NCBI GenBank assembly: GCA_946406115.1
Contig: OX291551.1
Coordinates: 682,001-746,000 of the forward strand
Reading direction: 5' to 3'
Source of the DNA: Apoda limacodes
Taxonomy: Eukaryota > Arthropoda > Insecta > Lepidoptera > Limacodidae
DNA: 64,000 nt
In this document: piece by piece, positions 32,785 through 42,984 of the stretch
How positions within the stretch are numbered: the first letter of the stretch is position 1
Layout: every line of letters starts with the position of its first letter
Translations under genes and position numbers: made by a program
Notes under the pieces: generated by a model
What the model was told of the DNA's origin: nothing
Seen by the model: the letters and a program-made list of their open reading frames with translations, nothing else
Database searches by the model: none

Positions 32785-33039
32785 GCCAGGTTATCCAAGC
32801 GACTTAGGTATTTATCGCTGACTGCCTCCGCGTAAACATCGTATTCAGACACAACGCGCGAGCTCCGCGCACTCGAAGCTGCGGGCTGCGTTGCGGTTAG
32901 TTAATAGCGACCTAAAGTGCTGAGGCAGGATTAGGTGTTGGTAGCCACCAACCAGCACTTGTCTTGAGCACTCGCCAGTGCCAGCACTCTTGGTGGCGAT
33001 CAGGTGGCTAGTGAGTAAGTATATAGATAACCACGTTTA
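32785..33039. other. Unassigned, GC-richer
   Basis: Possibly more of the Jockey-type element to the right, but no motif is readable. Confidence 0.3.
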
Positions 33040-33910
33040 TATTGTTCGCAGATGAGATATTGTCGGGAACGCGATCTAGATGTGGCGACCTGAGATTTTC
33101 GAGTAACTGCTGGAATTTTTTCCCAGTCCTTCACGGTTCTAGTATCGGGAGAAGTGTCAGATGGGGAACCTAATCAGAGGAGGACAGGGCGGTGGTCCGA
33201 GACAAGTTCGTCAAGCAAGTCATATAGTGGAATCTTAGCCTTACACTCTTTAGAAGTGCTATGTCGAGCACTTCAGGGCTAGCGCGGGCGGCATGGGGAA
33301 TTGGGTAGTCGTTATGCGAGCGATGATGCCGAAGTTTAGTCTTTCAACTAGTTGGTCGAGGAGTCTGCCTCTCCGTGAAGTGACTAGAGTTCCATCGACG
33401 GTGCTTGCGATTTAGGTCGCCGGCAAGGGTGACGGCTTCGCATAAGTTTGCGAGCGACGGAAGGTCGCTCTTGAGCAATTCTTTTAAGAGAGAGAGATCG
33501 AGATGGAAGAATGGGCGATGCTCAGAAACAAATCTGAGCATCTGTTGGGGGATAGTGGCCTGTTCGTATTTCGCGAACACGGCATAGACATTGTCTGGGT
33601 CGAAAGCCCAGGATAGCTCACAGAGCAGATCGAGTTTTTACTCGGTCGACTGAGTGGCTTTTCAGGGCGGCGCGGGAAGTGCGGGCTCGTGGATCGCGGT
33701 ATGTCCCGGGACATAAGGGGGGCGGGGTAGGGAATCCCCGTGACTGAGAGCGGCCCTGGGAGTGTAGACAGAAGTTTGTCTGTCTGGTATGATTTTCCTG
33801 CGTCAACTAGCGTAGGAGGTCGGCTGCGGGCGTTGACAGATTAAAGGGGAACAGGCATAAGGGGTACCTGTTGGCGAGGGGCGGAGAGGCGCGTTTTACC
33901 CTTTTTGGGT
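33040..33910 (-). pseudogene. Jockey-type element B: ORF1 C-terminus joined to endonuclease
   Basis: Minus strand. An ORF1 C-terminal region (FAKYEQATIPQQMLRFVSEH, LKELLKSDLPSLAN near 33440-33580) runs straight into an endonuclease motif VTLAGDLNRKHRRWNSSH near 33380-33430. Further left are SPEVLDIALLK (33240-33270) and DLLDELVSDHRPV (33180-33215), the catalytic His/Asp part of the endonuclease. The front of the endonuclease is missing, so this is an internal deletion. Frameshifts occur between these blocks. No RT is found to the left. Confidence 0.75.
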
Positions 33911-34353
33911 TGTCGCATACTTTGACGCGCTGCTTTGGGGCACCCGCGGTAGTTCAAACCATTTCGGTTCTAAAGTGCCGCGGTCGGCATAATTTCGGGC
34001 TTGCGTATAATTAATACCCTTTGCCTTTAGTGCATTAGAAATGTAAGGCCATGCCCCCTTGTCTTTAATGACAACTGGGGGAGGAGTTTTTTCTTTCCGT
34101 CCCGTAGTGGGATGGTCGGTCTGAGAGGGAGAGGCGGGGGTAGGGTCCATAGTAGATAGCTCTGAAAGAGCCGACGAGGAGGACGGGGATGCCCTGAGTG
34201 CTTCGGGCGAGGCCGATTCCCATGCGGAGGTCGCCGAATCTTTTTGGACTTTTTGGCGGCTTTCTTCCGCTTTTTCCCTTTTTTGGTGCCCAAGCCGACC
34301 ACTTGGTAATCCTCATCATCCTCGTTTGAGGACGAAGCTGATTCCGTAGACAT
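33911..34353 (-). pseudogene. Jockey-type element B: ORF1 N-terminal half
   Basis: An ATG at 34353 (minus) opens MSTESASSSNEDDEDYQVVG followed by a Lys-rich stretch GTKKGKKRKKAAKKSKK. A one-base shift near 34235 moves to a frame with DSATSAWESASPEALRASP, then TPPPVVIKDKGAW and ALKAKGINYTQARNYAD (34070-33990), which resembles the start of the PRE_C2HC region of Jockey-like ORF1 proteins. The zinc knuckles that should follow are deleted. The deletion joint at 33958-33977 carries 20 bp identical to LINE A. After it the sequence resumes with PQSSASKYATTQKG. Confidence 0.65.
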
Positions 34354-34617
34354 GATAGCGTCTGGGGGAGAAGGAGAAGGTGCGGCCGCTGGGGGGGCGG
34401 GGGTCCGAGGTGGCGACGGGGAATCAGGTCCCTGAGTAAGCACGGGAGTCGAATCAGGATCAATATGTGGCTTGGCCGTTTTGTTACTACGAGAACTATG
34501 GGAAAAGAGAAAAGTAATGAACAGTGAAAAAAAATTCACCTTACGCCCATGTGACGGTAGCGAAGCGGAGGAAAAGTACCAAGTATTACAACTTTTTTGT
34601 TCTTTGTGTACTAATTT

Positions 34618-34618
<1 letters not shown>
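34354..34618 (-). other. Probable 5' UTR of element B
   Basis: Minus-strand upstream of the ORF1 ATG. A minus frame is open across it, but it has no recognisable domain and is joined to the LINE A poly(A) at 34619, so it is not a true N-terminal extension. Confidence 0.4.
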
Positions 34619-34651
<33 letters not shown>

Positions 34652-36426
34652 CCACTAAGGTGGCAAACAAGCTTACGGCCCGCCTGATGGTAAGCGGTCA
34701 CCGTAGCCTATGGACGCTTGCAACACCAGGGGTATCACTTGCGCGTTGCCGACCCTTCAGAAATCTAATAACTTCTTTCTTGAAGAACTCCATACTGTAG
34801 TCCTTGCAGAAAACCTTGGCAGGGAGCTCATTCCACAACTTAAGCGTTCGCGGGAGGAAGTTTCTCTGAAACCGCACTGTACGCGACCATTTAGGTTCTA
34901 AAGTGTGAGAATGAATTCCCTGCCGATGGCGAGCGGTGCGATGGTAGAAAGTAGCCGTGGGCATCATTTCGAACAATTCCTCAGAACACAACCCATTGTA
35001 CAAGCGGTAGAACACACACAGTGAGGCAAAGTCTCTCCTCAGACTTAAGGGCTCGATACCGCAAGTGAGTTTGGGATCGTCGACAATTCTCACAGCCCGT
35101 CGTTGAACCGAGTCAAAAGGGTCAAGCTGGTATCCGGGTGCACCTGCCCAGAGATGGCAGCAGGGCCGAACTTGCGACTTGTAAAGTAACAACCTTTGCC
35201 CCGACGTGAAGCACTGCTTCGCTCTGTTGAGTACACCAAGTTTTTTGGACGCCAGCTTTACCTTATCTTGTAAATGATCTCGGAACTGAACATCGCTGGA
35301 GATGTCGACACCAAGGATCCCAATGCTCTTGGAGATGGAGAGGGGAGTGTTCTGGAATTGTGGGACCACAGTGAATGGAGGTTTCTTAGCGGTGAACGCG
35401 CACACTTGTGTCTTTGTAGGGTTGAATCGGACCAAGTTTACCCGTCCCCAGTCAGAGACCTGGGACAGTGTGGTCTCGATTTGAGATACAAGTTCTCCGC
35501 GGTTTTCCTCCACAAGGGAACGAGGGATGTTTGCACGACCCGTGTAAAAAGTGTCTCCAGTACTGTCATCTGCATAGCAATGTATGTTGTTGATGTCCAA
35601 CTGTCATTGATATGCAGTAGAAACAGCGTAGGAGACAGCACAGAGCCTTGCGGGACACCAGCATTAATGTCCATGCTATCAGAGCAACTACCGTCAACTA
35701 CAGTTCGTATGCGTCTGCCGGACAAAAAGCTAGCCACCCATTTGCACAAACCCTCGGGCACTCCGTAAGATGGCAACTTCGATAGAAGACCGCGGTGCCA
35801 GACCCGATCGAACGCCTTCGCTATGTCCAGGCTACATGCCAATGCCTCCCCCTGACTCTCAATGGCTAGTGCCCATCGGTGTGTGAGATACACTAGAAGG
35901 TCACCAGTCGAGCGACCGTGGCGAAAGCCATATTGACGGTCACTGACCAGATCGTGTACTTCTAGGTATCTTAGAAGCTGTGTGTTGATCACACGCTCCA
36001 TCACCTTAGAGAGGAGAGAGGTAATAGCGATAGGCCTGTAATTCGATGGATCTGATCTATCGCCCTTTTTGGGCACCGGGTGCACATTCGCAGTCTTCCA
36101 TGTAGACGGAAATTGCCTAGTGTGGTAGGAAAGCGCGAAGAGGCGCGTGAGTACAGGACATAACTCAGGAGCACACTGCTTAAGCACCACTGCTGGTATA
36201 CCGTCTGGCCCACTCGACTTATGAACGTCTAGAGAAAGCAACGCCCGCCTGACCTCCCGCTGCGTTATGGAGATTTCCGGCATGGACTTACCGCACCACG
36301 GTATAGTAGGTGGTACAGCGCCTTCATCGTTCATATTCGAGTTCGAGGCAAAGAGACTGCCCAGTAGATCGGCTTTCTCTTTAGCACTATGGGCCAAGTC
36401 ACCATCGGTCTTTCGCAGTGGTGGTA
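34619..36426 (-). pseudogene. LINE family A, best-preserved copy (RT to poly(A))
   Basis: A 30-nt T-run at 34619-34648 is the reversed poly(A). The minus frames 36397-35438 and 35600-34698 together cover the RT: EVRRALLSLDVHKSSGPDG, NVHPVPKKGDRSDPSNYRP, HGRSTGDLLVYLTH, LDIAKAFDRVWHRG (catalytic Asp), GVPQGSVLSPTLFLLHIND and CYADDSTGDTFYTGR (catalytic Asp pair). The C-terminal region ends with KVFCKDYSMEFFKKEVIRFL and ASDTPGVASVHRLR. Compared with the copy at 21.2-24.2 kb, the only evident frame break is a 2-nt deletion near 35601; a 12-bp in-frame deletion is near 35167. It is 5'-truncated at about 36426 and so lacks the endonuclease. It cannot move on its own. Confidence 0.93.
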
Positions 36427-36760
36427 AGTGGTGTGCTTACATATCAAATTTCAACTTTCTAGGAATTCAAGAAGTGCTCTAAGAATTTTTATGATCATCA
36501 GTGAGTCAGTGACGAAATCGGGGCTTTTTAGATATCAATATAATCTAAAGTATAAGAGCCATGCAATTAAAACGGTTTATGTTCAATAAGTCTACTATTG
36601 ACATATGAATTTGACTTTTACTTACGTTACTTAGTCACATACAACATAAATAACAATAATCTTCAGGTTTTACGTAATTTATATAAATTCTAAATAAAAT
36701 GGCGATGTATAAAATAAACATCAAAAAGTTGACTTTTAGTTTTTAGTGAATTTTCATAAA
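36427..36760. other. Unassigned flank
   Basis: AT-rich; no feature seen. Confidence 0.4.
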
Positions 36761-36909
36761 ATCATAGGGTGTAGACCATGCTATGATCATAGGTGTGGAC
36801 CATACTATGATCACAGGGTGTAGACCATGCTATGATCATAGGGTGTAGACCATACTATGATCATAGGGTGTAGACCATGATATGATCATAGGGTGTAGAC
36901 CATGCTATG
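36761..36909. repeat. 25-bp minisatellite, 6 units
   Basis: 'atcatagggtgtagaccatg' repeats every 25 bp (one unit 24 bp), with GATC at each junction and alternating 'catgctatg' and 'catactatg' forms. Confidence 0.97.
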
Positions 36910-37584
36910 ATCTCTTCGAAGAAATTATTTAGACCTGATAAAATACCTGACATTTATATATAGGAGAGTAAACAACGTAAAAAATCTTCGCGGGTACTGA
37001 ATCATATATGTATAAATAGAGGTCACTGTTCGCGCAAGAAACAAAGTGCGGTCCGATTCACACTTTATATTGACAGAACAATTAGCTTCACTGTGTTAAT
37101 TATTACAATTTGCAATAATCAATAGGTTTTAATTTGCATCTTATTTTACTACAGTTTATTTTCACTGTTCTTTAGTGAACATCGTTTATTATTCGATTCT
37201 TATCAAGGTTTAAGGATATGTACTATAACATGGAACTGGTGACTTCATTTCGGACCGTGCTAAATTCATCGTTCGTAAACAAACATCGACGTTCACCGTT
37301 ATTTTGAAATTTTAGGAATTTTATTCTTACTAAAATTGTTTCCGATAAAACTGTGGTTTTAATTGTAATTCTATATATTTGTTTGTGTTTGGATTGTAGT
37401 GTGGTGTCAAGTTGAAAGAGTTTTATTGCAATTAAAGATTAATGTAAGTAATATTCTAATAAAAGCAATTGGCACATATATGCTGTTTTGTTTTAATGAA
37501 TATGGTTTATGGAATATGTATTTACTTAGTACAACAAACGCGCGACATTTTTTAGTTTATTGTTTGACCTCCGTACCTATTTAA
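36910..37584. other. Unassigned AT-rich stretch
   Basis: No gene recognised; one 61-codon frame near 37400 has no known features. Confidence 0.4.
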
Positions 37585-37990
37585 GTCAAAGTCAATTTTT
37601 TTTATTCAAATTAGATTTTTACAAACACACTTGAATCGTCAAAGTTATGAAACAATATATTTTCAAATTCGGTTTACCCATGCGTCCTGTAATTGAGCAT
37701 CTTCAGTCCCATACATTTTTATTATTTACATAGTCTGAAATATTATAGTATTCTTTTTTACAAAGTTGTTGTTTGATAAAAGATTTAAATTATTTTTTGA
37801 TAGCTTTGAATATTATTAGGAACCTTGTTGTAAAAGTGTATACATTGCCCCATAAAAGAGTGACTTATTTTGTGTAGACGTGTATCATGCACCAACAGCT
37901 TATTTTTACTTCTAGTATTTACTTTGTGAGCGTCACTTTTCTCGGTAAAAGATTTTCATATATGTTTATATGTTCATACGCTAAATTGAA
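37585..37990 (-). pseudogene. LINE E-type 3' end (C-terminus and 3' UTR)
   Basis: Right part (37715-37985) matches the C-terminal coding end of the LINE E copy at 9848-10100 ('cattgccccataaaagagt', 'gtatcatgcacca', 'gcttatttttacttctagta'). Left part (37585-37690) is the 3' UTR with 'tttttttattcaaattagat' and 'cacttgaatcgtcaaagtta'. In minus orientation it ends in 'ttgactttgactt'. This shows what the 3' end of the copy at 9843 lacks. Confidence 0.85.
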
Positions 37991-38254
37991 GTTAAAACGT
38001 AATGTTGGAAAAATAAAATGGTTGGTTATCTCACAACTTCTACAGGTTTGAAGGACAAAGAGTAAACTTTGGCATGTGTGACGATACCATATTTATGCCT
38101 GAAAATTTTTGTAATACAATGTTTTTATTCAAGTTCAGCGCGAAGATTTTCATTAGTAAACAATTCCCAATGGACGTACTACCTATAGCAAAATGAATCT
38201 TTAAATAAGAATGGCGCGTTCAAATATTCAAGTTCAAGAGAATGAATGGTTTAA

Positions 38255-38510
38255 AGCTAACCATGATTGGGTGTTTGTTTGGAACTAAAGTTGAATAGAA
38301 AATGTTTTAAAATGAGCGTTGATTGGTGGTTTGTTTGAATGTACTGTGATTGGTGGTAGTTTTAAGACGAGCGCTGATTGGGATTTTTATAATGTTGAAT
38401 ATAACCGCGAAAGTTTAAGTTACTAAGAACTTTTATAATATTGAAAACGCCCCTGAGACTTACCTGAGTCAGTCGTTTGACAACCATTAGGGTATCCTCG
38501 TATAATAAAA
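38255..38510 (+). promoter_or_regulatory. LTR-like promoter: four inverted CCAAT boxes, TATA, initiator, AATAAA
   Basis: 'tgattgg' occurs at 38264, 38320, 38347 and 38375. A TATAA follows at 38434 and a TCAGTC initiator-like motif at 38469, with an AATAAA-type signal at about 38502. This compact order is like the U3-R part of an LTR. No second copy, PBS or coding sequence is found beside it, so it may be a solo LTR remnant or chance. The TATA to initiator distance (about 37) is a little long. Confidence 0.35.
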
Positions 38511-39505
38511 ATTATAACAATGATAAAAGGTAGTTGACTTGGTTTTCACGTATTCCGTATAATGGTATGACTTGTTAGTTTATTTGAAATAACCCAGGGT
38601 TTGTTAGAACTTTAAGAACATTTAGAACATAATATTAATATTCTATTAGGATTCTATTAATTTAGGGTGATAAGGCCGTTTTATCTAGACCGTTCATATT
38701 AATCTAGGACTCTATAATAGTACCCCAACCAAAATATGTATTTTACTTAAAAGATATTCTTTTTCCTTTGTTAAAATTAATTAAGGCCGGACGTCCATCC
38801 GGAATAAAAAACAGGATGGGGGGAGAAGGTTGTTAGAGAGGGGTTAGGGGTGATAAAAGTGCGTGGTCCCATACATACAGAACATTCAATTGCCGTCGTT
38901 TCAATTACCTCAATAAGAAGGAGTATATTGATAGACTTTGTTCGAGGACATTTTTAACTACTTACAGCAAAACCTTCAATAAAAGTAGAAGTGGGAACTA
39001 AGATTATACCAGGCACAATATATAGCCCACTAAAAAACTAGGTCTGCAAAGATATACAGTAATTACTATCTGTAATCCATGTCCATCCTTAGCGGCGTTA
39101 GTAGGGTTTTACTATTTTGGCTGGTTAGCTAGTGTAGGTGAGCGTTGATGTTCATTGTAAGGGGGCGCCCCTTAAACCTACTTTCAGGTCGCAAGTCCTG
39201 AACGCTTAGCTACCTGGGTACCACTCTACAACCGAATGGATTTAGTTATTCGTATGGATTTTACTTTCAAATGTGGAAGTAGCATAAATTAGGGTTCCTT
39301 TGTGTTAGGGTTAACAGAAAAATCTTATTACTCTTTAGACACAGGTGTCCTTTAGTTCTGATATTCGAGTATTTGCTTTGTTTAGGTGTTTTGTAATGAC
39401 TTTAGAAATGGTAAAACTCAAAGTAGGTCATTATTTTATATTCGTAAATTTTGCTATATTTATTTTTTTAATTATTTTTTTAATGCTTATTTTGTATACT
39501 ATAGT
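38511..39505. other. Unassigned stretch
   Basis: No gene recognised. The 62-codon frame at 39345 is hydrophobic because of T-rich sequence and is not supported as a gene. Confidence 0.4.
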
Positions 39506-39507
39506 TT

Positions 39508-39650
39508 GCTATATTACTCTGACGTACCTCTAAAACAACTGGGGTTACTACTTATTTCACACAACGGTTTTCGGGTCCTACCACTTTTGACGATCACGCT
39601 TGGCCAAATAAGATATTTATCTACATCATTATAAAATAGTTTTTGGTGTA
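39508..39650 (+). repeat. Dispersed repeat, inverted partner of 63855-63990
   Basis: 'tctgacgtacctctaaaaca', 'cacaacggttttcgggtcct', 'cacttttgacgatcacgctt' and 'ccaaataagata' match the reverse complement of the last 140 bp of the window with about 90% identity by eye. The family is unknown to me. Confidence 0.85.
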
Positions 39651-40082
39651 GACGTATAACCACAGAAAACAGTCTGTATTACTAAATTCAAAAAGTTGAT
39701 TGTTTGTCATTGCGAAATCTTGTCGCTTTAAGCAATTGACACAAAAAAGGCGGTCTCCTACTTCCTATACTTATAGTCCTGCCATATAACCATAAAGTAT
39801 AATAAACATTAGTTTTTAAAAATCTATTAATTTTAAGGATGAGCCACAACCTTTCATTAAATGTACATGTTCAAAATCATCTACCGTGTGTATGTGTACG
39901 CAAAACTCGAAAATCAGTCGATGAAGTAACTTAACATTTATACACAATGTTACATTTGCATATAAAAGTGTTATTATTATATAAATTTTATATCTTAGTC
40001 TCCACGGGAACAGGCGTTTCGCAAGTAAGACACAGCAAAGCTAGTAAGTAAATGGAATTACTGCAATTTTTTACTTTTTTTA

Positions 40083-40235
40083 CTAGCTGACCGGGCAGAC
40101 GTTGTCCTGCATGATACCGACTGCAGCGCTATTTGTGAATCTAAAACATCCAGGGTGCCACCCAAATGCATATAAAAAAAATATTCAAATCGGTCCAGCC
40201 ATTTAGGAGGAGTTAGTTTTAAATTGTATTATTTT
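40083..40235 (+). mobile_element. Helitron-like dispersed repeat, 5' part
   Basis: 'ctagctgaccgggcagacgt' followed by 'tgtcctgcatgata' and 'caaatcggtccagccattta' is the usual head of a common lepidopteran non-autonomous element (Helitron-like group). It runs into the 382-bp array, whose unit contains a matching tail-like 'gaattatatatataaagata'. Confidence 0.6.
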
Positions 40236-41437
40236 CTTGTTATAACTAGTGAACTAAATATCTACCTTATACTGTTAATACTTGTTGATTCGTTGACATA
40301 CACACGTATAGTAGAATTATATATATAAAGATAATGTTTATAGGTTAAATACAACTGTTACACAAAATAATTAAAAAAAAAATTAAAATACTAAAATATC
40401 AAAAGTTACTTATATAAATTAGGTACATTATATTATATTCACTTTGTAACCCTAATTTTGATATTGTTAGCCGCTGCTGATTTTTTGTGCGGTCAATGTC
40501 TTATACATTCCGCTAACTAAACAATTACTTATTATGTTTTTCACATCTGTTATGTTACAATATAACTCTATATGATTTATTTTACTTTTAATTGTTAGTT
40601 TTAAATTGTATTATTTTCTTGTTATAACTAGTAAACTAAATATCTACCTTATACTGTTAATACTTGTTGATTCGTTGACATACACACGTATAGTAGAATT
40701 ATATATATAAAGATAATGTTTATAGGTTAAATACAACTGTTACACAAAATAATTAAAAAAAAAATTAAAATACTAAAATATCAAAACTTACTTATATAAA
40801 TTAGGTACATTATATTATATTCACTTTGTAACCCTAATTGTGATATTGTTAGCCGCTGCTGATTTTTTGTGCGGTCAATGTCTTATACATTCCGCTAACT
40901 AAACAATTACTTATTATGTTTTTCACATCTGTTATGTTACAATATAACTCTATATGATTTATTTTACTTTTAATTGTTAGTTTTAAATTGTATTATTTTC
41001 TTGTTATAACTAGTAAACTAAATATCTACCTTATACTGTTAATACTTGTTGATTCGTTGACATACACACGTATAGTAGAATTATATATATAAAGATAATG
41101 TTTATAGGTTAAATACAACTGTTACACAAAATAATTAAAAAAATAATTAAAATACTAAAATATCAAAAGTTACTTATATAAATTAGGTACATTATATTAT
41201 ATTCACTTTGTAACCCTAATTTTGATATTGTTAGCCGCTGCTGATTTTTTGTGCGGTCAATGTCTTATACATTCCGCTAACTAAACAATTACTTATTATG
41301 TTTTTCACATCTGTTATGTTACAATATAACTCTATATGATTTATTTTACTTTTAATTGTTAGTTTTAAATTGTATTATTTTCTTGTTATAACTAGTAAAC
41401 TAAATATCTACCTTATACTGTTAATACTTGTTGATTC
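40212..41437. repeat. 382-bp tandem array, ~3.2 nearly identical copies
   Basis: The anchor 'gttagttttaaattgtatta' lies at 40212, 40594, 40976 and 41358, each exactly 382 bp apart. Only a few substitutions separate the copies (for example 'aactagtgaac' versus 'aactagtaaac', 'cctaattttga' versus 'cctaattgtga'). The last copy is cut at 41437. The unit is AT-rich except for 'gttagccgctgctgattttt', and has no coding capacity. Confidence 0.97.
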
Positions 41438-41559
41438 GTTGATCCTATTGTGCGCCTGTCGCGTTGCTGCTGCAGTTTTCTGTGTCGCTGCAGATGTTGT
41501 TACGACCTGGGTGGTTAGCTGTCGCTGCTCAAACTCGTTGTCGCAACTGTTCCACTGCC

Positions 41560-42165
41560 AGATGTAACGTGTCATTTTCAGTATAATTTCTAGGTCTGCT
41601 ACGTGAATATGTTGAGAGAGTTTCGCCAGTGCTAAATCTGTGGTTCGGAATATGTAGCAAAAATGAGTGTGTCGCCCAGAGTTTCTTGCAATTCTAGCAA
41701 ATATGTTGTCGCCAGGTAGTTGAGACGAACATATACCGGTAGAGCCAGTCGCAGTCGGTTTCTTTGTGTCGGGTTTTGCCTAGTGTGTGCGTGGTCCACT
41801 AGCATTTGTGATGACAGGAGCGATGAATGGAGAAAAACGTCGTACTGCACGCAGACGTGCCATGCTGGAGTTAGTTACTTCGACAGGGTGCACTGCGGCA
41901 GGTCGCTCAACTGCTTATTTTCGCTGGGTCCAGGAAAGTAATTTATTAGTAATTCATAGTGTTCCCTGTGCGTTACTTCTGCGTGACTGCTTCCTTTGAA
42001 CTTGGTCTAATCTTGTCGTTGTTGTTACTCTGTACGGATGAACCAGACCCTGGGTTAGTCTGTCCAAAATTCCAGTATCCTAGTTGTTAACGATATTGCT
42101 GCTAGGTCTTCTTCATGGCTGCTGGTTTTCACTGTTTGTTTGACTGAAGTTTGTACTGCCATTTT
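41560..42165 (-). pseudogene. LTR-retrotransposon gag remnant
   Basis: On the minus strand an ATG at about 42162 opens MAVQTSVKQTVKTSSHEEDL and TTRILEFWTD, then a stop and PRVWFIRTE. The 'ppFWxdqPxxWFxxxE' pattern is the conserved start of a large group of arthropod Gypsy-type gag proteins. The rest is too eroded to read with certainty (a 72-codon frame at 41850-41632 is open but not clearly homologous). No pol follows, because the 382-bp array replaces it. Confidence 0.45.
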
Positions 42166-42278
42166 CTTTGATTTTCCTGCTTGACTCCTTGTTGTAGCCA
42201 ATGTAACGGCTGGTGACCGGTTGTATCGTCTGACGTCGGTTGCAGTGAGATCAGTGGCTCTTCGGGGACACCAATGTA

Positions 42279-42455
42279 ACGATCGTTTTTATTTGTAGGT
42301 CTTCCTAATTTCTTTTAGAAGCAAATTTGCTCTTTGTTCTTATCGGGATCGCGAAGGTTGTGCTTTGTTCCTCGTCGGGTCGCAAAGGTTGTGCTTTGTT
42401 CCTCGTCAGGATCGCGAAGATTGTGTTATATTCCTCGTCGAGGTCACAAATGTAA
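42279..42455 (-). repeat. LTR-like end or 5' leader with 31-32 bp internal repeats
   Basis: The segment begins 'tgtaacgatcg' and ends 'cacaaatgtaacg'. It holds four 31-32 bp repeats at 42332-42449 ('ctttgttcctcgtcgggtcg'-type). It lies just upstream (minus sense) of the gag start, where an LTR and PBS should be; the minus sequence after 'gatcgttaca' is 'ttggtgtccccgaagagcca', a plausible PBS. TGTAACG also recurs at 42199, so LTR borders are uncertain. Confidence 0.45.
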
Positions 42456-42984
42456 CGGCAGTGGTCATTATCTTTTCCAGCAGAGGTTGAAGTAAATAAT
42501 AATTTCTGAACAACTTAATATTGTTGTATATTTTTATTTAAGTTACAATAGGTACTTATGTGTAACTTACGTAGTAGCAGCTTGTCTTAATTAGAAGTTG
42601 CCAGTATGTAAGCATAGACATGTTAAGATGCTACATGGCTTAGTAGTTAAGCATCTGAGAAGCAACTCAATAATAAATTTACTTTATCTTAATTATATTG
42701 CTTAAAGTACATGCGAATCTCTTACTACGTGCCTATATTTGTCTGTGATACAGTAGTGAAGGATGTAGTCAGGCCTTATGATATTGCTTATTATTATATT
42801 TCCTGATTTACATACCTATGTGCTAACATTTACAACACTCTACAAGATATTAGAAAGTCTTCTAAAACAAAAAGACGTTGAAAATATTTATGCTATTAAA
42901 ATAAATCAATTGATAATCAACTAGCATATACAAATTATTAATAAAATATTTTTTTAAATGTATTAATATAACATTAATACTAAG
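42456..42984. other. Unassigned AT-rich stretch
   Basis: No feature recognised. Confidence 0.4.

Noticed and set aside
34354..34701. Long minus frame running from the LINE A tail into element B ORF1
   Set aside because: It reads through the poly(A) as a Lys run; the real ORF1 start is the ATG at 34353.
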